This document shows positions 16,575 to 24,622 of a stretch of DNA of 51,417 nucleotides, in pieces. How positions within the stretch are numbered: position 1 is the first letter of the stretch; each line of letters starts with the position of its first letter. The translations under genes were made by a program, and so were the position numbers. The stretch spans positions 1 through 51,417 of the forward strand of contig JAJDEQ010000116.1 in assembly GCA_029259695.1 (NCBI GenBank), in the 5' to 3' direction. Under the pieces are notes generated by a model. That model did no database searches, was not told where the DNA came from, and was given only the letters and a program-made list of their open reading frames with translations. This DNA is from Planctomycetota bacterium (GTDB taxonomy: Bacteria; Planctomycetota; B15-G4).

Positions 16575-17431
16575 CGGTCACTCCCGTCCGTGGACTCGAG
16601 CTGCTGCTTGGCGGCTTGGATCGCCTCCACCAGCTCCTTGGCCTGGCCCGTTCCGTCCTCGTCGTCCACGAACAACTTCCCCTGGACCGCGCAGCGTTCG
16701 AGGAGCTGCCTGGCCCGCTGCACGTCGCCGTGTTCGGCGGCGGCCTGGGCGTCGATCGCGGCCCGGACCAGCACGGTGCCGCGGGTCGGCGGGAGCGAGC
16801 CTTCCCGGACGAGCCGGAACACGGCCCGGAAGATGGTGTCCGTGGCGGTGCCCGGGTCGACCGGTTCGAGGTCCCATGACAGCTCGTGCACCAGGACTTC
16901 GACAGGCGACGAGGCATCCGGCATGAGGGTCCAATGAAACCATTCCATGTCGGGCTTCAGGTCTGCGTCGACGAAGAGCGCGTGGATCTCCGCGAGCGAC
17001 TCGCTCTCACACTCCATGTACGACTTCGGGACGATGATCATGACGGGCACGTTCGGGCTCCGGTAGCGGAGCATGGCCACGGCGCGGGGCGTCGAGCGTT
17101 GGATGGCGACATCGATCTCGGCCACCTCCAGGGCCATCGTGGCGCCCGAGTCGAACTCGACCGTCATCTGCGAGCCTGTCGGAGCTGCGTACAGTGCCTG
17201 ACCCGGACTGTCGACAGGGGGGCCGAAGCCGGAGACGTCGTACTCGAACGTCCCGGTCACGTGTGCGCCGACCTCGACGCCCTCGATGCTCACGACCCGC
17301 TCCCTGTCCTCGGTGTCGTCGACGGCCTTCACCGTCCCCGACCACTCGAACCGGAACACCTGCCCCTGTGCGGGTGGACCGAGGCCGATCACCACGAGAG
17401 CGGCAAGACCGGCTACGCGAAGACTCCCCAT
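16571..17431 (-). CDS. Secreted protein of unknown function with FIMAH-like tail, partner of the next gene
   Basis: 286 residues from ATG 17431, which begins a signal peptide (GLAALVVIGLGPPAQG); an ATG at 17476 would add 15 polar residues in front. The middle is beta-rich: FEWSGTVKAVDD, VEVGAHVTGTFEYDVSGFG, a pattern like the PEP-CTERM-type secreted proteins that bear a VTGTFxYD motif. The last 65 residues (RAAIDAQAAAEHGDVQRARQ, KLFVDDEDGTGQAKELVEAI) are helical like the FIMAH tail of the neighbouring gene product. Both genes are read in the minus direction and overlap (ATGA). Function unknown. Confidence 0.72.
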   Translation of the reverse strand: MGSLRVAGLAALVVIGLGPPAQGQVFRFEWSGTVKAVDDTEDRERVVSIEGVEVGAHVTGTFEYDVSGFGPPVDSPGQALYAAPTGSQMTVEFDSGATMALEVAEIDVAIQRSTPRAVAMLRYRSPNVPVMIIVPKSYMECESESLAEIHALFVDADLKPDMEWFHWTLMPDASSPVEVLVHELSWDLEPVDPGTATDTIFRAVFRLVREGSLPPTRGTVLVRAAIDAQAAAEHGDVQRARQLLERCAVQGKLFVDDEDGTGQAKELVEAIQAAKQQLESTDGSDR

Positions 17432-18055
17432 GACTCGATCCCCCGGGTTGCTGTGAGCGTCGGAATCATCGCACACATGCCGAGATCGCGCACGCTCGTG
17501 TCAGAGGCGCAGGTGCCGCGGGCTGATCGGCGCGCCGGGTCGGACCGGTGTTCATCGCCGACCGTGCGGCATCGGTGCGCACGAGCGTCGGTCAGGGCTC
17601 CGTGCACCCGTGCGGCTTCCACCCACGGTCGCAAGCTGGTCGCAGGGCGCCGGCACGCGTGCGCGGTGAGGCGCAAGTGCGCGCTGAAGGGCCCTGCCGG
17701 TGGAGTGTCCCGAGAGTCAGCTTGCGCGTCTCATGCCCCGAACAAAGCGCGCGATACCCCACCGACAGGGTTGCAGGAACAGTACGCCGACGATGACGCC
17801 CGCGAAATACGCAGCGTGTCGTAGCGCAGCGTAGAGCGTGCGCGCCGATCGTGTCGATCGTGTCGATCGTGTCGGGGCACACCTGGCCACCGGGCGCGTG
17901 GCTGAGACGACGGCCCCATCCTCGTGCGCGACCGTGCTGTTCGAGGTGCCGTCGCCGCCCAGAGCCACGACGCCGTCGAGCTGACCGCGGTGCGGGCCTC
18001 GATCGCCGCGCGGAGCGCGTCGTGGCGCGCAGGCCACTCGTACTGACCAGGGCAG
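17432..18055. other. Intergenic region between divergent genes, no gene seen
   Basis: 624 bases between the FIMAH-like pair (minus) and the SGNH hydrolase (plus). Open frames on both strands here are rich in Arg/Ala/Pro, lack start sites and show no family resemblance. It contains a 9-bp tandem repeat (17847-17873). I see no tRNA or riboswitch pattern. Confidence 0.5.
17847..17873. repeat. 9-bp tandem repeat, three copies
   Basis: GATCGTGTC occurs three times in a row without mismatch. It lies in the intergenic region about 185 bases before the SGNH hydrolase start. Could be a slippage-prone microsatellite or repeated binding site. Confidence 0.85.
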
Positions 18056-19345
18056 ATGGTTATGGTCGCCGAGCGCTGGGCCCGGCACCTCTGCTCCCTC
18101 GCTCGAAGCCTCACGTTGCGCCGACCGTTCAAGCTCATTCGTTTCGTCGTGCTGCAGCTCGTGATCGTCGCGGTGTTGCTCGAGATCGTGCTGCGGCTGA
18201 TCCACCCCCACAGCCTCGCGGTGCGCAACGCGCTCTACATGGCCACGCTGGCGAGCGACTTCGACCAGGCCGCCAGCGTCGAGGACCTGCTGGAAGACCG
18301 CTTCATGGGCTTCCAGCCGTTCGTGGACTACTCCGGTTACATCCGCAACTCCCGCGGCTTGCGCACCAAGGAGTACACGAACGCCAAGCCGGCCGGTACC
18401 ACCCGCGTGGTCGCGCTCGGCGACTCGTTCACGCTCTCCAGCGGCGGCGTGCCTCACCCGTTGCTGTGGCACACGCTGCTCGAACAGCAACTCGACGCGG
18501 CCTCGTCGAACGACATCGAGGTCCTCAACCTCGGCGTCGGCGGTACCGGACCGCTATTCCAGCGGCGCATGTGGCAGGTGGAGGGCGCGCGTCTCGACGC
18601 CGACGTGGTCCTGCTCGGCTTCTTCGTGGGCAACGACCTCTTCGACCACCAGAAGGTGACGCTGCAGGAGAACGTCAACGAAGCGCTGGCCCAGGAGAGC
18701 TACGCGCTGCGGTTCGTTCGCAACGCCTGGCGTCGGCTGAAGTTCGGTCGCGAGCGGACACCCGAAGCCGGTGAGCGCCCGGCGATGATCGACGAGGACA
18801 TCGCGCCGACCGGCGCTCGGACCAGCGGTGGCTACCCAGTCGACTCCTACAACAAGCGTTTCGCCAACCGCAAGCCGAACCTCACGCCGGAGGCGCTGCT
18901 CGAGGTCGAAGGCGATCGCATGCGCATCTGCGATGCGTCGTGGTCTGACAGCTTCGAGACCCTCTTCGAGCGCGCGGCCAAGACGATCGCCGCACTGCAC
19001 GAAGAAGTGGCGCTCGCGGGGGCCGAGTTGCTGGTCGTGATCATCCCCGATCGGTTCCAGGTGAACGTCGAGGAGCGCGCGGAGATCCTGGCCTTCAAGC
19101 CGCGGCCGGAGCAGGGGCTCGACTGGGACAAGCCCCAGCGCCGCCTGGTCGCGTTCCTGAAGGAACGCGGTATCGCCCACATCGACCTGCTGCCGCTGTT
19201 CGCCGCCACGGGGCGCGGTGACCTCTACGCCGAGGGCAACACGCACTGGGGTGTGGAGGGCAACGCACTGACCGCCGAGATCCTGACGCCGTTCTTCCTC
19301 GACCGCGGGCTGGTGCCGGCGGCGACTTCCGACCCGAACCGGTAG
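18056..19345 (+). CDS. Membrane-anchored SGNH/GDSL-type hydrolase (AlgX/DltD-like)
   Basis: 429 residues. One N-terminal transmembrane helix (FVVLQLVIVAVLLEIVLRL, residues 30-48) should anchor the enzyme with its catalytic domain outside. SGNH blocks are visible: VVALGDSFTLS (nucleophile Ser), NLGVGGTGPLFQ (Gly), FFVGNDLF (Asn) and NTHWGVEGNA (His). In AlgX/AlgJ-type acetyltransferases the last block usually reads D-x-H-W; here the acid position is Asn. Such enzymes add or remove O-acetyl groups on exported polysaccharides. Start at ATG 18056; ATG 18062 is also possible. The gene is flanked by convergent and divergent neighbours and is probably transcribed alone. Confidence 0.8.
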   Translation: MVMVAERWARHLCSLARSLTLRRPFKLIRFVVLQLVIVAVLLEIVLRLIHPHSLAVRNALYMATLASDFDQAASVEDLLEDRFMGFQPFVDYSGYIRNSRGLRTKEYTNAKPAGTTRVVALGDSFTLSSGGVPHPLLWHTLLEQQLDAASSNDIEVLNLGVGGTGPLFQRRMWQVEGARLDADVVLLGFFVGNDLFDHQKVTLQENVNEALAQESYALRFVRNAWRRLKFGRERTPEAGERPAMIDEDIAPTGARTSGGYPVDSYNKRFANRKPNLTPEALLEVEGDRMRICDASWSDSFETLFERAAKTIAALHEEVALAGAELLVVIIPDRFQVNVEERAEILAFKPRPEQGLDWDKPQRRLVAFLKERGIAHIDLLPLFAATGRGDLYAEGNTHWGVEGNALTAEILTPFFLDRGLVPAATSDPNR

Positions 19346-19471
19346 GACGATCGCAGGCAAGGCGCCGCCCCGGCCCGCGACTGGCCCGTCACGGCGCCAG
19401 CCCCGTCAGCGCCGAGGGCCGAGCCACGCTTCGTCGCGCTTGGAGTCCAGCTCGAGAGCTGCCGGAGCGCC

Positions 19472-20539
19472 TCAGCCCTCGCTGCTGAACTGGGCGTTGA
19501 TCAGGCAGCCGCGGGCGACCGACGTGAACGCGTCTTCGGCCCGGCGCACGCCGTTGATCGGGATGCTCAGGTCGACCTTGCGCAGCTCCTCGGCGAAGAC
19601 CTCGGTGAAGCCGCCCACGAGGCTCGTGCCGCCGGCCACGACCACGTCCACCGGCTGGGTGAACTGCGGCACGTCGTGGGTCACTTCGAAGCGCTGCTTG
19701 AGGTTGGCCAGCACGTACTCGATCAGGCTGCGGTAGTAGAGCACGACCGCCTCCTCTTCGCGCGACTTGGGATGCCGCAGGTCGACGTCGCCCTCCTTGA
19801 TCGCGGTGGCGCGGGCCGTGGTGACACCCATGACCTTGGCCACGTGCTCGTCGATCCAGTCGCCGCCGCGGCCCACGGAGAAGGTCAGGGCGGGGATCGA
19901 CTTGTAGGCCACGCAGACGTTGAACATGCCGCCGCCGCAGCTGACCGTGATGCCGGTGAAGTCCTGCTCCTCGAGTTCGCTGAACACGACGGCGTGGGCC
20001 TCGTTCATGGCGTGCGGGGTGAAGCCCAGCTTCTGCACCAGGCCCGACACGATGCCTTCGTGGTAGATCGTGTCGTTCTCCTGGTCGATCGACGGGGCGG
20101 GCACGCAGAAGTGCACGGGCTCTCCCGGCTGGGAGGGCTTGCCCAGCAGACGCTCCAGCATGAAGCGCAGCATGGGAATGGCGTCCTTCTCGTGCGGGCT
20201 CAGGAAGCCGTCGCACATCGGGCGGCGCACGTCCTTCGAGAACAGGTTGGCCAGCTCGAAGCTGCTGTCGCCCAGCACGTACAACCGGTTCTCCCAGTTG
20301 ACGTAGGGCACGCTGAGCTTGGTCAGCATGGCCTTGTTGACGGTGAACTCCGAGGGCAGCTCGAGGAACGCGTTGCGCTCGCTCTTGACCACGATCTCGC
20401 CGTGGGCGTTCTGCACCGACGAGACGAGGTTGGCGGTGCCCACGTCGAGGCCGCGGCCCAGGGCCAGCGCCGGCTGGTCGGCAGCGTTCTGTGCGTTCGT
20501 CGCGGACGCGGACGGGTTGGACAGCATCTCGTTCGTCAT
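19472..20539 (-). CDS. Actin/MreB/Hsp70-fold ATPase, divergent
   Basis: 355 residues from ATG 20539, with AGGAG 8 bases upstream. The actin-fold landmarks are phosphate-1 GRGLDVGTANLVSS (Asp32), the connecting Glu180 in MNEAHAVVF, phosphate-2 ITVSCGGGMFNVCV (200-204), the FSVGRGGDWIDEHVA segment, and the adenosine loop VVVAGGTSLVGG (300-310). In MreB and Hsp70 the phosphate-2 loop begins with Asp (DxGGGT); here it is Ser200, and the following Thr pair is Met-Phe. The first 27 residues are a disordered lead. It resembles MreB/ParM-type filament proteins but is not canonical MreB. A long coiled-coil gene lies directly upstream on the same strand, suggesting a functional pair. Confidence 0.78.
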   Translation of the reverse strand: MTNEMLSNPSASATNAQNAADQPALALGRGLDVGTANLVSSVQNAHGEIVVKSERNAFLELPSEFTVNKAMLTKLSVPYVNWENRLYVLGDSSFELANLFSKDVRRPMCDGFLSPHEKDAIPMLRFMLERLLGKPSQPGEPVHFCVPAPSIDQENDTIYHEGIVSGLVQKLGFTPHAMNEAHAVVFSELEEQDFTGITVSCGGGMFNVCVAYKSIPALTFSVGRGGDWIDEHVAKVMGVTTARATAIKEGDVDLRHPKSREEEAVVLYYRSLIEYVLANLKQRFEVTHDVPQFTQPVDVVVAGGTSLVGGFTEVFAEELRKVDLSIPINGVRRAEDAFTSVARGCLINAQFSSEG

Positions 20540-20828
20540 GGGTTCTGCTCCTGGCTGCGCTGCAGTCGAAGGTGAGTTCGAGGGGCTCTCGTCGCCTCGG
20601 CCTCGGTCGTCGATTCGTCGTGCGCCGGGCGTCGCCCGACGACGTGTCGTCCGGCAGGCGCCGGATCGTCCAGGCTCCCTATCGGCTCCCGGGGGGTCCG
20701 TCCTTTTGCCCCGGCTCGGGTTTGGCGGGCGAACGAACGGCGCGGGTGCCCGGTGCCCAGCCCCGTCCCGGGAACCGCGCTCCGGGCGCGACCCGTCGAG
20801 GCGTGGGCCGGCTCGGCCTGCCGACGAG

Positions 20829-22118
20829 CTACTCGGCGGAAGGACCCGAGGCGGCGCCCTGGCGCATGGCACGCAGGCGTTCGAGGCTGCGCGAGATGCC
20901 CTTGGTGGAGCGCTCGCTGGCCGTGCCCAGCTCGCCGTAGTTGCTGTCCAGGTCCGAGCTGTCGTCGAAGACCTTGCCGATCAGGGCGTCGGTGGCTTCC
21001 ACCGGGCGGTCCACCGGGCCGGCCGTGGCCGAGCGCACCGTCTTGCCGATCTTGTCGAGGGTCTTGTCGAGCGTCTCGCCGAAGCGCGCTTCGAGCGCCT
21101 CGGTCGTGCGCGACTCGCGTTGGGCCATCTCGGCCACGAGGCTCGTGAGCCCGCTCTGGAGCGTGGCCTGCAGGGCCTCGGTGTCCGGGGCGTCGGGTCG
21201 GGTGCTCAGGGCCGCCAGTTCCTGCCGCATGGCCGCCAGTTCCGTCTTGAGCGTGTCGACGCCGCTGTTGCGTCGGCCCACCTCCGCTTCCACCGCGAGC
21301 TGGCGCGTCTGCTCTTCGCTCCCGCGCAGCTCGTTCTCCTTGTTGGCCAGCAGGCTGCGCAGGTCGAGGATCACCCGCTCGTCTTCCTTCACCCGTTCGA
21401 GCAGCCGGGTGATCTCCCGGTCGTAGCTTTCCACGGTGGCGCGCGCCGTCGCGAGGCGCTCTTCCATCTGGCGTACGTCGGGTTGGCGCGCGACGCGCAA
21501 CTCGGCGGCCTCCAGCTGGAGCGTGAGGTCGGCGCTGCGGGACTCGGCGGCGTTCAGTTGGGCGCGCAGTTGCTGGTCCTGCTGTTCGAGTTCGCGCACG
21601 TGGGTGCTGACGCCGTCGACGTGGGTGTTGTGGTGGCGCAACTGCTCCTGGAGCAGCACGATCTGGTCGTCGCGGCGGTCGACTTCGCCCTGGAGCCGGG
21701 TCAGTTCCTCGCTGTGGCGGGTCGTCGCGTCGCGGCGTTCGTCGTCGTGCGCTTCGATCACGGCCTGCAGGCGCTCGCTCAGGGCGGTGGACGCCTCGGC
21801 TCCCTCGCGCAGCTGCTGGTTGAGCGACTCCACGGTGGACTGCAGTTCACCGATGCGCTGGTCGGCGCCGGCCTGTTCGCGGGCGAAGCGCTCGAACTGC
21901 TGCTTGGACTCGCTGATCAGTCGTTCGCGATCGCTGGGATCCAGGTGCCCGGACTCGGCGATGGAGTCGTCGACGATGGCTTGGAGCAGCTCGAGGATCT
22001 TCTCGCCGGACAGCACCCGGATGTGACGCGTGCCTTCCCGCGCCAGCTCGTCGATCGAGCGGCGTCGCGCGTGTTCCTTGAGGACCGAGTGCACGTCCCG
22101 CTTTGTATGGCGTTTCAT
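20829..22118 (-). CDS. Long coiled-coil protein, likely partner of the actin-like ATPase
   Basis: 429 residues from ATG 22118, preceded by a strong AAGGAGGAAG ribosome binding site. Residues 1-55 form a compact, basic and apparently conserved head (DVHSVLKEHARRRSIDELAR, VLSGEKILELLQAIVDD). Residues 60-300 are almost unbroken heptad-type coiled coil rich in Glu, Arg, Gln and Leu. Residues 330-429 form a tail with further amphipathic helices (EARFGETLDKTLDKIGKTV, SLERLRAMRQG). No signal peptide or membrane segment, so it is cytoplasmic. The gene is 289 bases upstream of the actin-like ATPase gene on the same strand. I recognise no named family. Confidence 0.75.
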   Translation of the reverse strand: MKRHTKRDVHSVLKEHARRRSIDELAREGTRHIRVLSGEKILELLQAIVDDSIAESGHLDPSDRERLISESKQQFERFAREQAGADQRIGELQSTVESLNQQLREGAEASTALSERLQAVIEAHDDERRDATTRHSEELTRLQGEVDRRDDQIVLLQEQLRHHNTHVDGVSTHVRELEQQDQQLRAQLNAAESRSADLTLQLEAAELRVARQPDVRQMEERLATARATVESYDREITRLLERVKEDERVILDLRSLLANKENELRGSEEQTRQLAVEAEVGRRNSGVDTLKTELAAMRQELAALSTRPDAPDTEALQATLQSGLTSLVAEMAQRESRTTEALEARFGETLDKTLDKIGKTVRSATAGPVDRPVEATDALIGKVFDDSSDLDSNYGELGTASERSTKGISRSLERLRAMRQGAASGPSAE

Positions 22119-22211
22119 GCTTCCTCCTTCGGCAACCGGGCACACCGAACTTTTCTCCCAGTTGCCGTGCCGCCCGCGTCGTGCTCTCGCGACGCCCTGG
22201 CCAGGCTCGCG

Positions 22212-22217
22212 TAGAAT
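22212..22217 (+). promoter_or_regulatory. Putative -10 element TAGAAT
   Basis: TAGAAT stands 41 bases before the CRTAC1-like gene start, in the gap between divergent genes. The same hexamer precedes the gene at 2173. No clear -35. Confidence 0.35.
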
Positions 22218-22258
22218 GGCGGTCCAGGGGCGGATCCGGCCCCGAGCGGAGGCTCCAG

Positions 22259-24379
22259 ATGACGGCAGGCAGGCAGCGGCGCGGGGACACTCGGAGCGTG
22301 GACGGTCGGAGCAGGGCGGGGCGGAGCAGGGGCTCACGCGCGGTGATCGTGGTCCTGGGGGCGCTGCTGGCGGCGGCCGGGCCGGTTCTGGGCCAGCTCC
22401 CGCCGGGCCCGTTGTTCGAGGACGTCTCGGACCTGCTGGGGCCGGACCACGAGCACGTCGATGCGCCGATCGGCTTCGGCATGGCCGGCGGAGCGGCCTG
22501 GCTCGACATGGACGGCGACGGGGACGACGACCTGCTCGTGACCCAGGGTTACGGCAACCACCAGTTGTTCGAGAACCGCAGCGGCGAGGCGGATTCTGAC
22601 GGAGCGAGCGCCCCCGTCTTCGTCGAGGTGAGCGAGCGCCTGCCCTGGCCGACCGAGGTGATCAGCAACTTCGGCGTGGCCGTGGGGGACTACGACCAGG
22701 ATGGACTGCCCGACCTGCTGCTCACCAACCAGGGTCCCAACCAGCTGCTGCACAACGACGGCGGCGGGTTCTTCAGCGACGTCACCGCGGAACTGGGCGT
22801 GGCCGGTCACGGCATGAGCACCAGCGCCGCCTGGGCCGACTTCGACGGTGATCGCGACCTCGACCTGTACGTGGGCAACTACATCGCGCAGCTCGACTTC
22901 CCCTACCACGTGGGGGCGCGCAACGAGCTCTGGATCAACGAGGGGACCGCGGCTGCGCCGCTGTTCGTGGAGCGCGCGGGCGAGCTGGGCGTGGACGGCC
23001 AGACGGTCTTCGGCGAGCCCTATCCGCTGTACCCGTTGGGCGCCAACCCCGGCGCGCCCACGGCCGGTTGCACGCTCAGCGTGTGCACGCTCGACTACGA
23101 CCGGGACGGTGACCCCGACCTGATCGTGGGCAACGACTTCGGCATGTTCACGTCGCCCAACCGCTTGTATCGCAACGACGGCACGCCCGGGCGGCCGCTG
23201 CTGTTCACCGACGTGAGCGAGGAGAGCAACATCGGCCGCTTCTCCCAGTACAACATGGGCATCAACCCGTGTGACTACGATCACGACGGCGACTGGGACC
23301 TGTACCTGTCGGACCTGGGGCCGAACCTGCTGCTGCGCAACGACGGCGGTGTGTTCACCGACGTCACCGAGCAGGCGGGGCCGGTCGATGGTCACGGCCA
23401 GACGGGCCTGCTGCTCACCTCGTGGGGCACGGTCTGGACGGACGTCGACAACGACGGCCACGAAGACCTCTACGTGGTCAACGGCTTCATCCCCGCGGCC
23501 GACTTCATCAGCAACGAGGTCCGCTCGCCCAATCACCTCTGGCGCAGTCTGGGCACGGGCGCGTTCGAGCAACTGCCGCCGGAGCTCTCGGGTGTGGACG
23601 ACGAGGGCGTGGGCCGCGGCGTCGCCCTGGGCGACTTCGACGCCGACGGGCTGCTCGACCTGTACCTGATGAACAACGGCAACGAGTCGTTCTCGTTCCC
23701 GGAGGACGCGCCGCGGCTGTATCGCAACACCGGGGCGCTGGTGCCCGACGGCGGGGGGCACTGGCTGCAACTGCGTCTGCGAGGCACGCGCTCCAACGTG
23801 GAGGGGCTGGGGACCGAGGTGCAGGCGCTGCTGGCCGCCGGCCTCGACGGCGCGGGGGACGGGGCGGGGATGCCGGTGCGCCTGCTGCGTCAGTTGTTGG
23901 CCGATCCGGTCTACCTCTCCGCGAGCAGCCGGGTGCTGCACTTCGGGCTCGGAGCCAACGGGCGGGTGGACGTGCTCAGCCTCGACTGGCCGTCCGGGAC
24001 CCACCAGGAACTGCACGACGTCCCGGTCGACCGGCGCCTGGTGCTGGTCGAGCCGCGGGTGGTGCTGGACGGCGAACTCGAGGCGCCCCAGGTGGTCCCG
24101 GGCGGGCTCGCCCTGGCCGCCACCCTGGAGAACCTCGACGCCGAGCCACGGCCCTACCGGCTCGAGCTGCAGCTCCGCGCCGGTCACGTGACCCTGTTCT
24201 CCAGTGAGTCCCGCGGCGTGCTGGGGGGCGGGGCGTCGCGACGGCTGGTCGCCACGGCGCCGTTGGCGGCAGCGATCCTGGAGCACCTCGGCCAGGTCGG
24301 TGGCAGCCTGCACGTGACGGCACACGACTCGTCCGACCGGACCCTCGACCAGCGCCGGCTGGAATTCGTGTTGCCCTGA
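22259..24379 (+). CDS. Secreted CRTAC1-like protein with FG-GAP/VCBS repeats and ASPIC/UnbV domain
   Basis: 706 residues from ATG 22259, with GCGGAGG upstream and a signal peptide (VIVVLGALLAAAGPVLG). Seven calcium-binding loops of the VCBS/FG-GAP type are seen in order: DMDGDGDDDLL, DYDQDGLPDLL, DFDGDRDLDLY, DYDRDGDPDLI, DYDHDGDWDLY, DVDNDGHEDLY and DFDADGLLDLY, building a beta propeller. From about residue 500 the ASPIC/UnbV domain follows (HWLQLRLRGTRSNVEGLGTE, then SSRVLHFGLG and LDWPSGTHQEL). The C-terminal 100 residues are an added beta domain. These proteins are exported or cell-surface and likely bind ligands or matrix; no enzymatic role is established. Confidence 0.92.
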   Translation: MTAGRQRRGDTRSVDGRSRAGRSRGSRAVIVVLGALLAAAGPVLGQLPPGPLFEDVSDLLGPDHEHVDAPIGFGMAGGAAWLDMDGDGDDDLLVTQGYGNHQLFENRSGEADSDGASAPVFVEVSERLPWPTEVISNFGVAVGDYDQDGLPDLLLTNQGPNQLLHNDGGGFFSDVTAELGVAGHGMSTSAAWADFDGDRDLDLYVGNYIAQLDFPYHVGARNELWINEGTAAAPLFVERAGELGVDGQTVFGEPYPLYPLGANPGAPTAGCTLSVCTLDYDRDGDPDLIVGNDFGMFTSPNRLYRNDGTPGRPLLFTDVSEESNIGRFSQYNMGINPCDYDHDGDWDLYLSDLGPNLLLRNDGGVFTDVTEQAGPVDGHGQTGLLLTSWGTVWTDVDNDGHEDLYVVNGFIPAADFISNEVRSPNHLWRSLGTGAFEQLPPELSGVDDEGVGRGVALGDFDADGLLDLYLMNNGNESFSFPEDAPRLYRNTGALVPDGGGHWLQLRLRGTRSNVEGLGTEVQALLAAGLDGAGDGAGMPVRLLRQLLADPVYLSASSRVLHFGLGANGRVDVLSLDWPSGTHQELHDVPVDRRLVLVEPRVVLDGELEAPQVVPGGLALAATLENLDAEPRPYRLELQLRAGHVTLFSSESRGVLGGGASRRLVATAPLAAAILEHLGQVGGSLHVTAHDSSDRTLDQRRLEFVLP

Positions 24380-24464
24380 CCGGCGCCCGCTACGCCCCGG
24401 CCCCCAGGTGCGACCGACGGGCCGGCGCCGGCGCGCAAGTCACCTGCCGCTCTGGTCGAATCTT

Positions 24465-24488
24465 TCTCACGCATGCGTGCGTGCGAGA
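24465..24488 (+). promoter_or_regulatory. Imperfect hairpin in leader of the GAF-PP2C gene
   Basis: TCTCACGCA and TGCGT-GC-GAGA pair around a TGCG loop with a 2-base bulge. It lies about 135 bases before the phosphatase start. Could be a 3' end hairpin for the upstream gene or a leader element. Confidence 0.35.
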
Positions 24489-24544
24489 GCGGCTGCTGTG
24501 CTATGCCACGGCGTTCGGCATGGGGCTCTGCTTTGCGCTGTCGA

Positions 24545-24564
24545 CGGAGGCCAGGTGGCCTCCG
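24545..24564 (+). promoter_or_regulatory. Perfect 8-bp hairpin in leader of the GAF-PP2C gene
   Basis: CGGAGGCC and GGCCTCCG pair around AGGT, 59 bases before the chosen ATG. No T-run follows, so a terminator of the preceding gene is less likely than a structured leader or operator. It matches no riboswitch I recognise. Confidence 0.4.
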
Positions 24565-24622
24565 GGAGCAAGGCCCCGGCCCGGATCAACGAGCGGATGG
24601 GAACGACGTGTTGGAATCGGCG

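Noticed and set aside
17717..18490. 257-residue minus-strand frame before and inside the SGNH gene
   Set aside because: Overlaps the SGNH hydrolase on the other strand and shows only antisense-type composition.
24473..24622. Longer start of the GAF-PP2C protein at 24473
   Set aside because: Adds 50 Cys/Arg/Gly-rich residues that do not resemble a domain and includes the leader hairpins.
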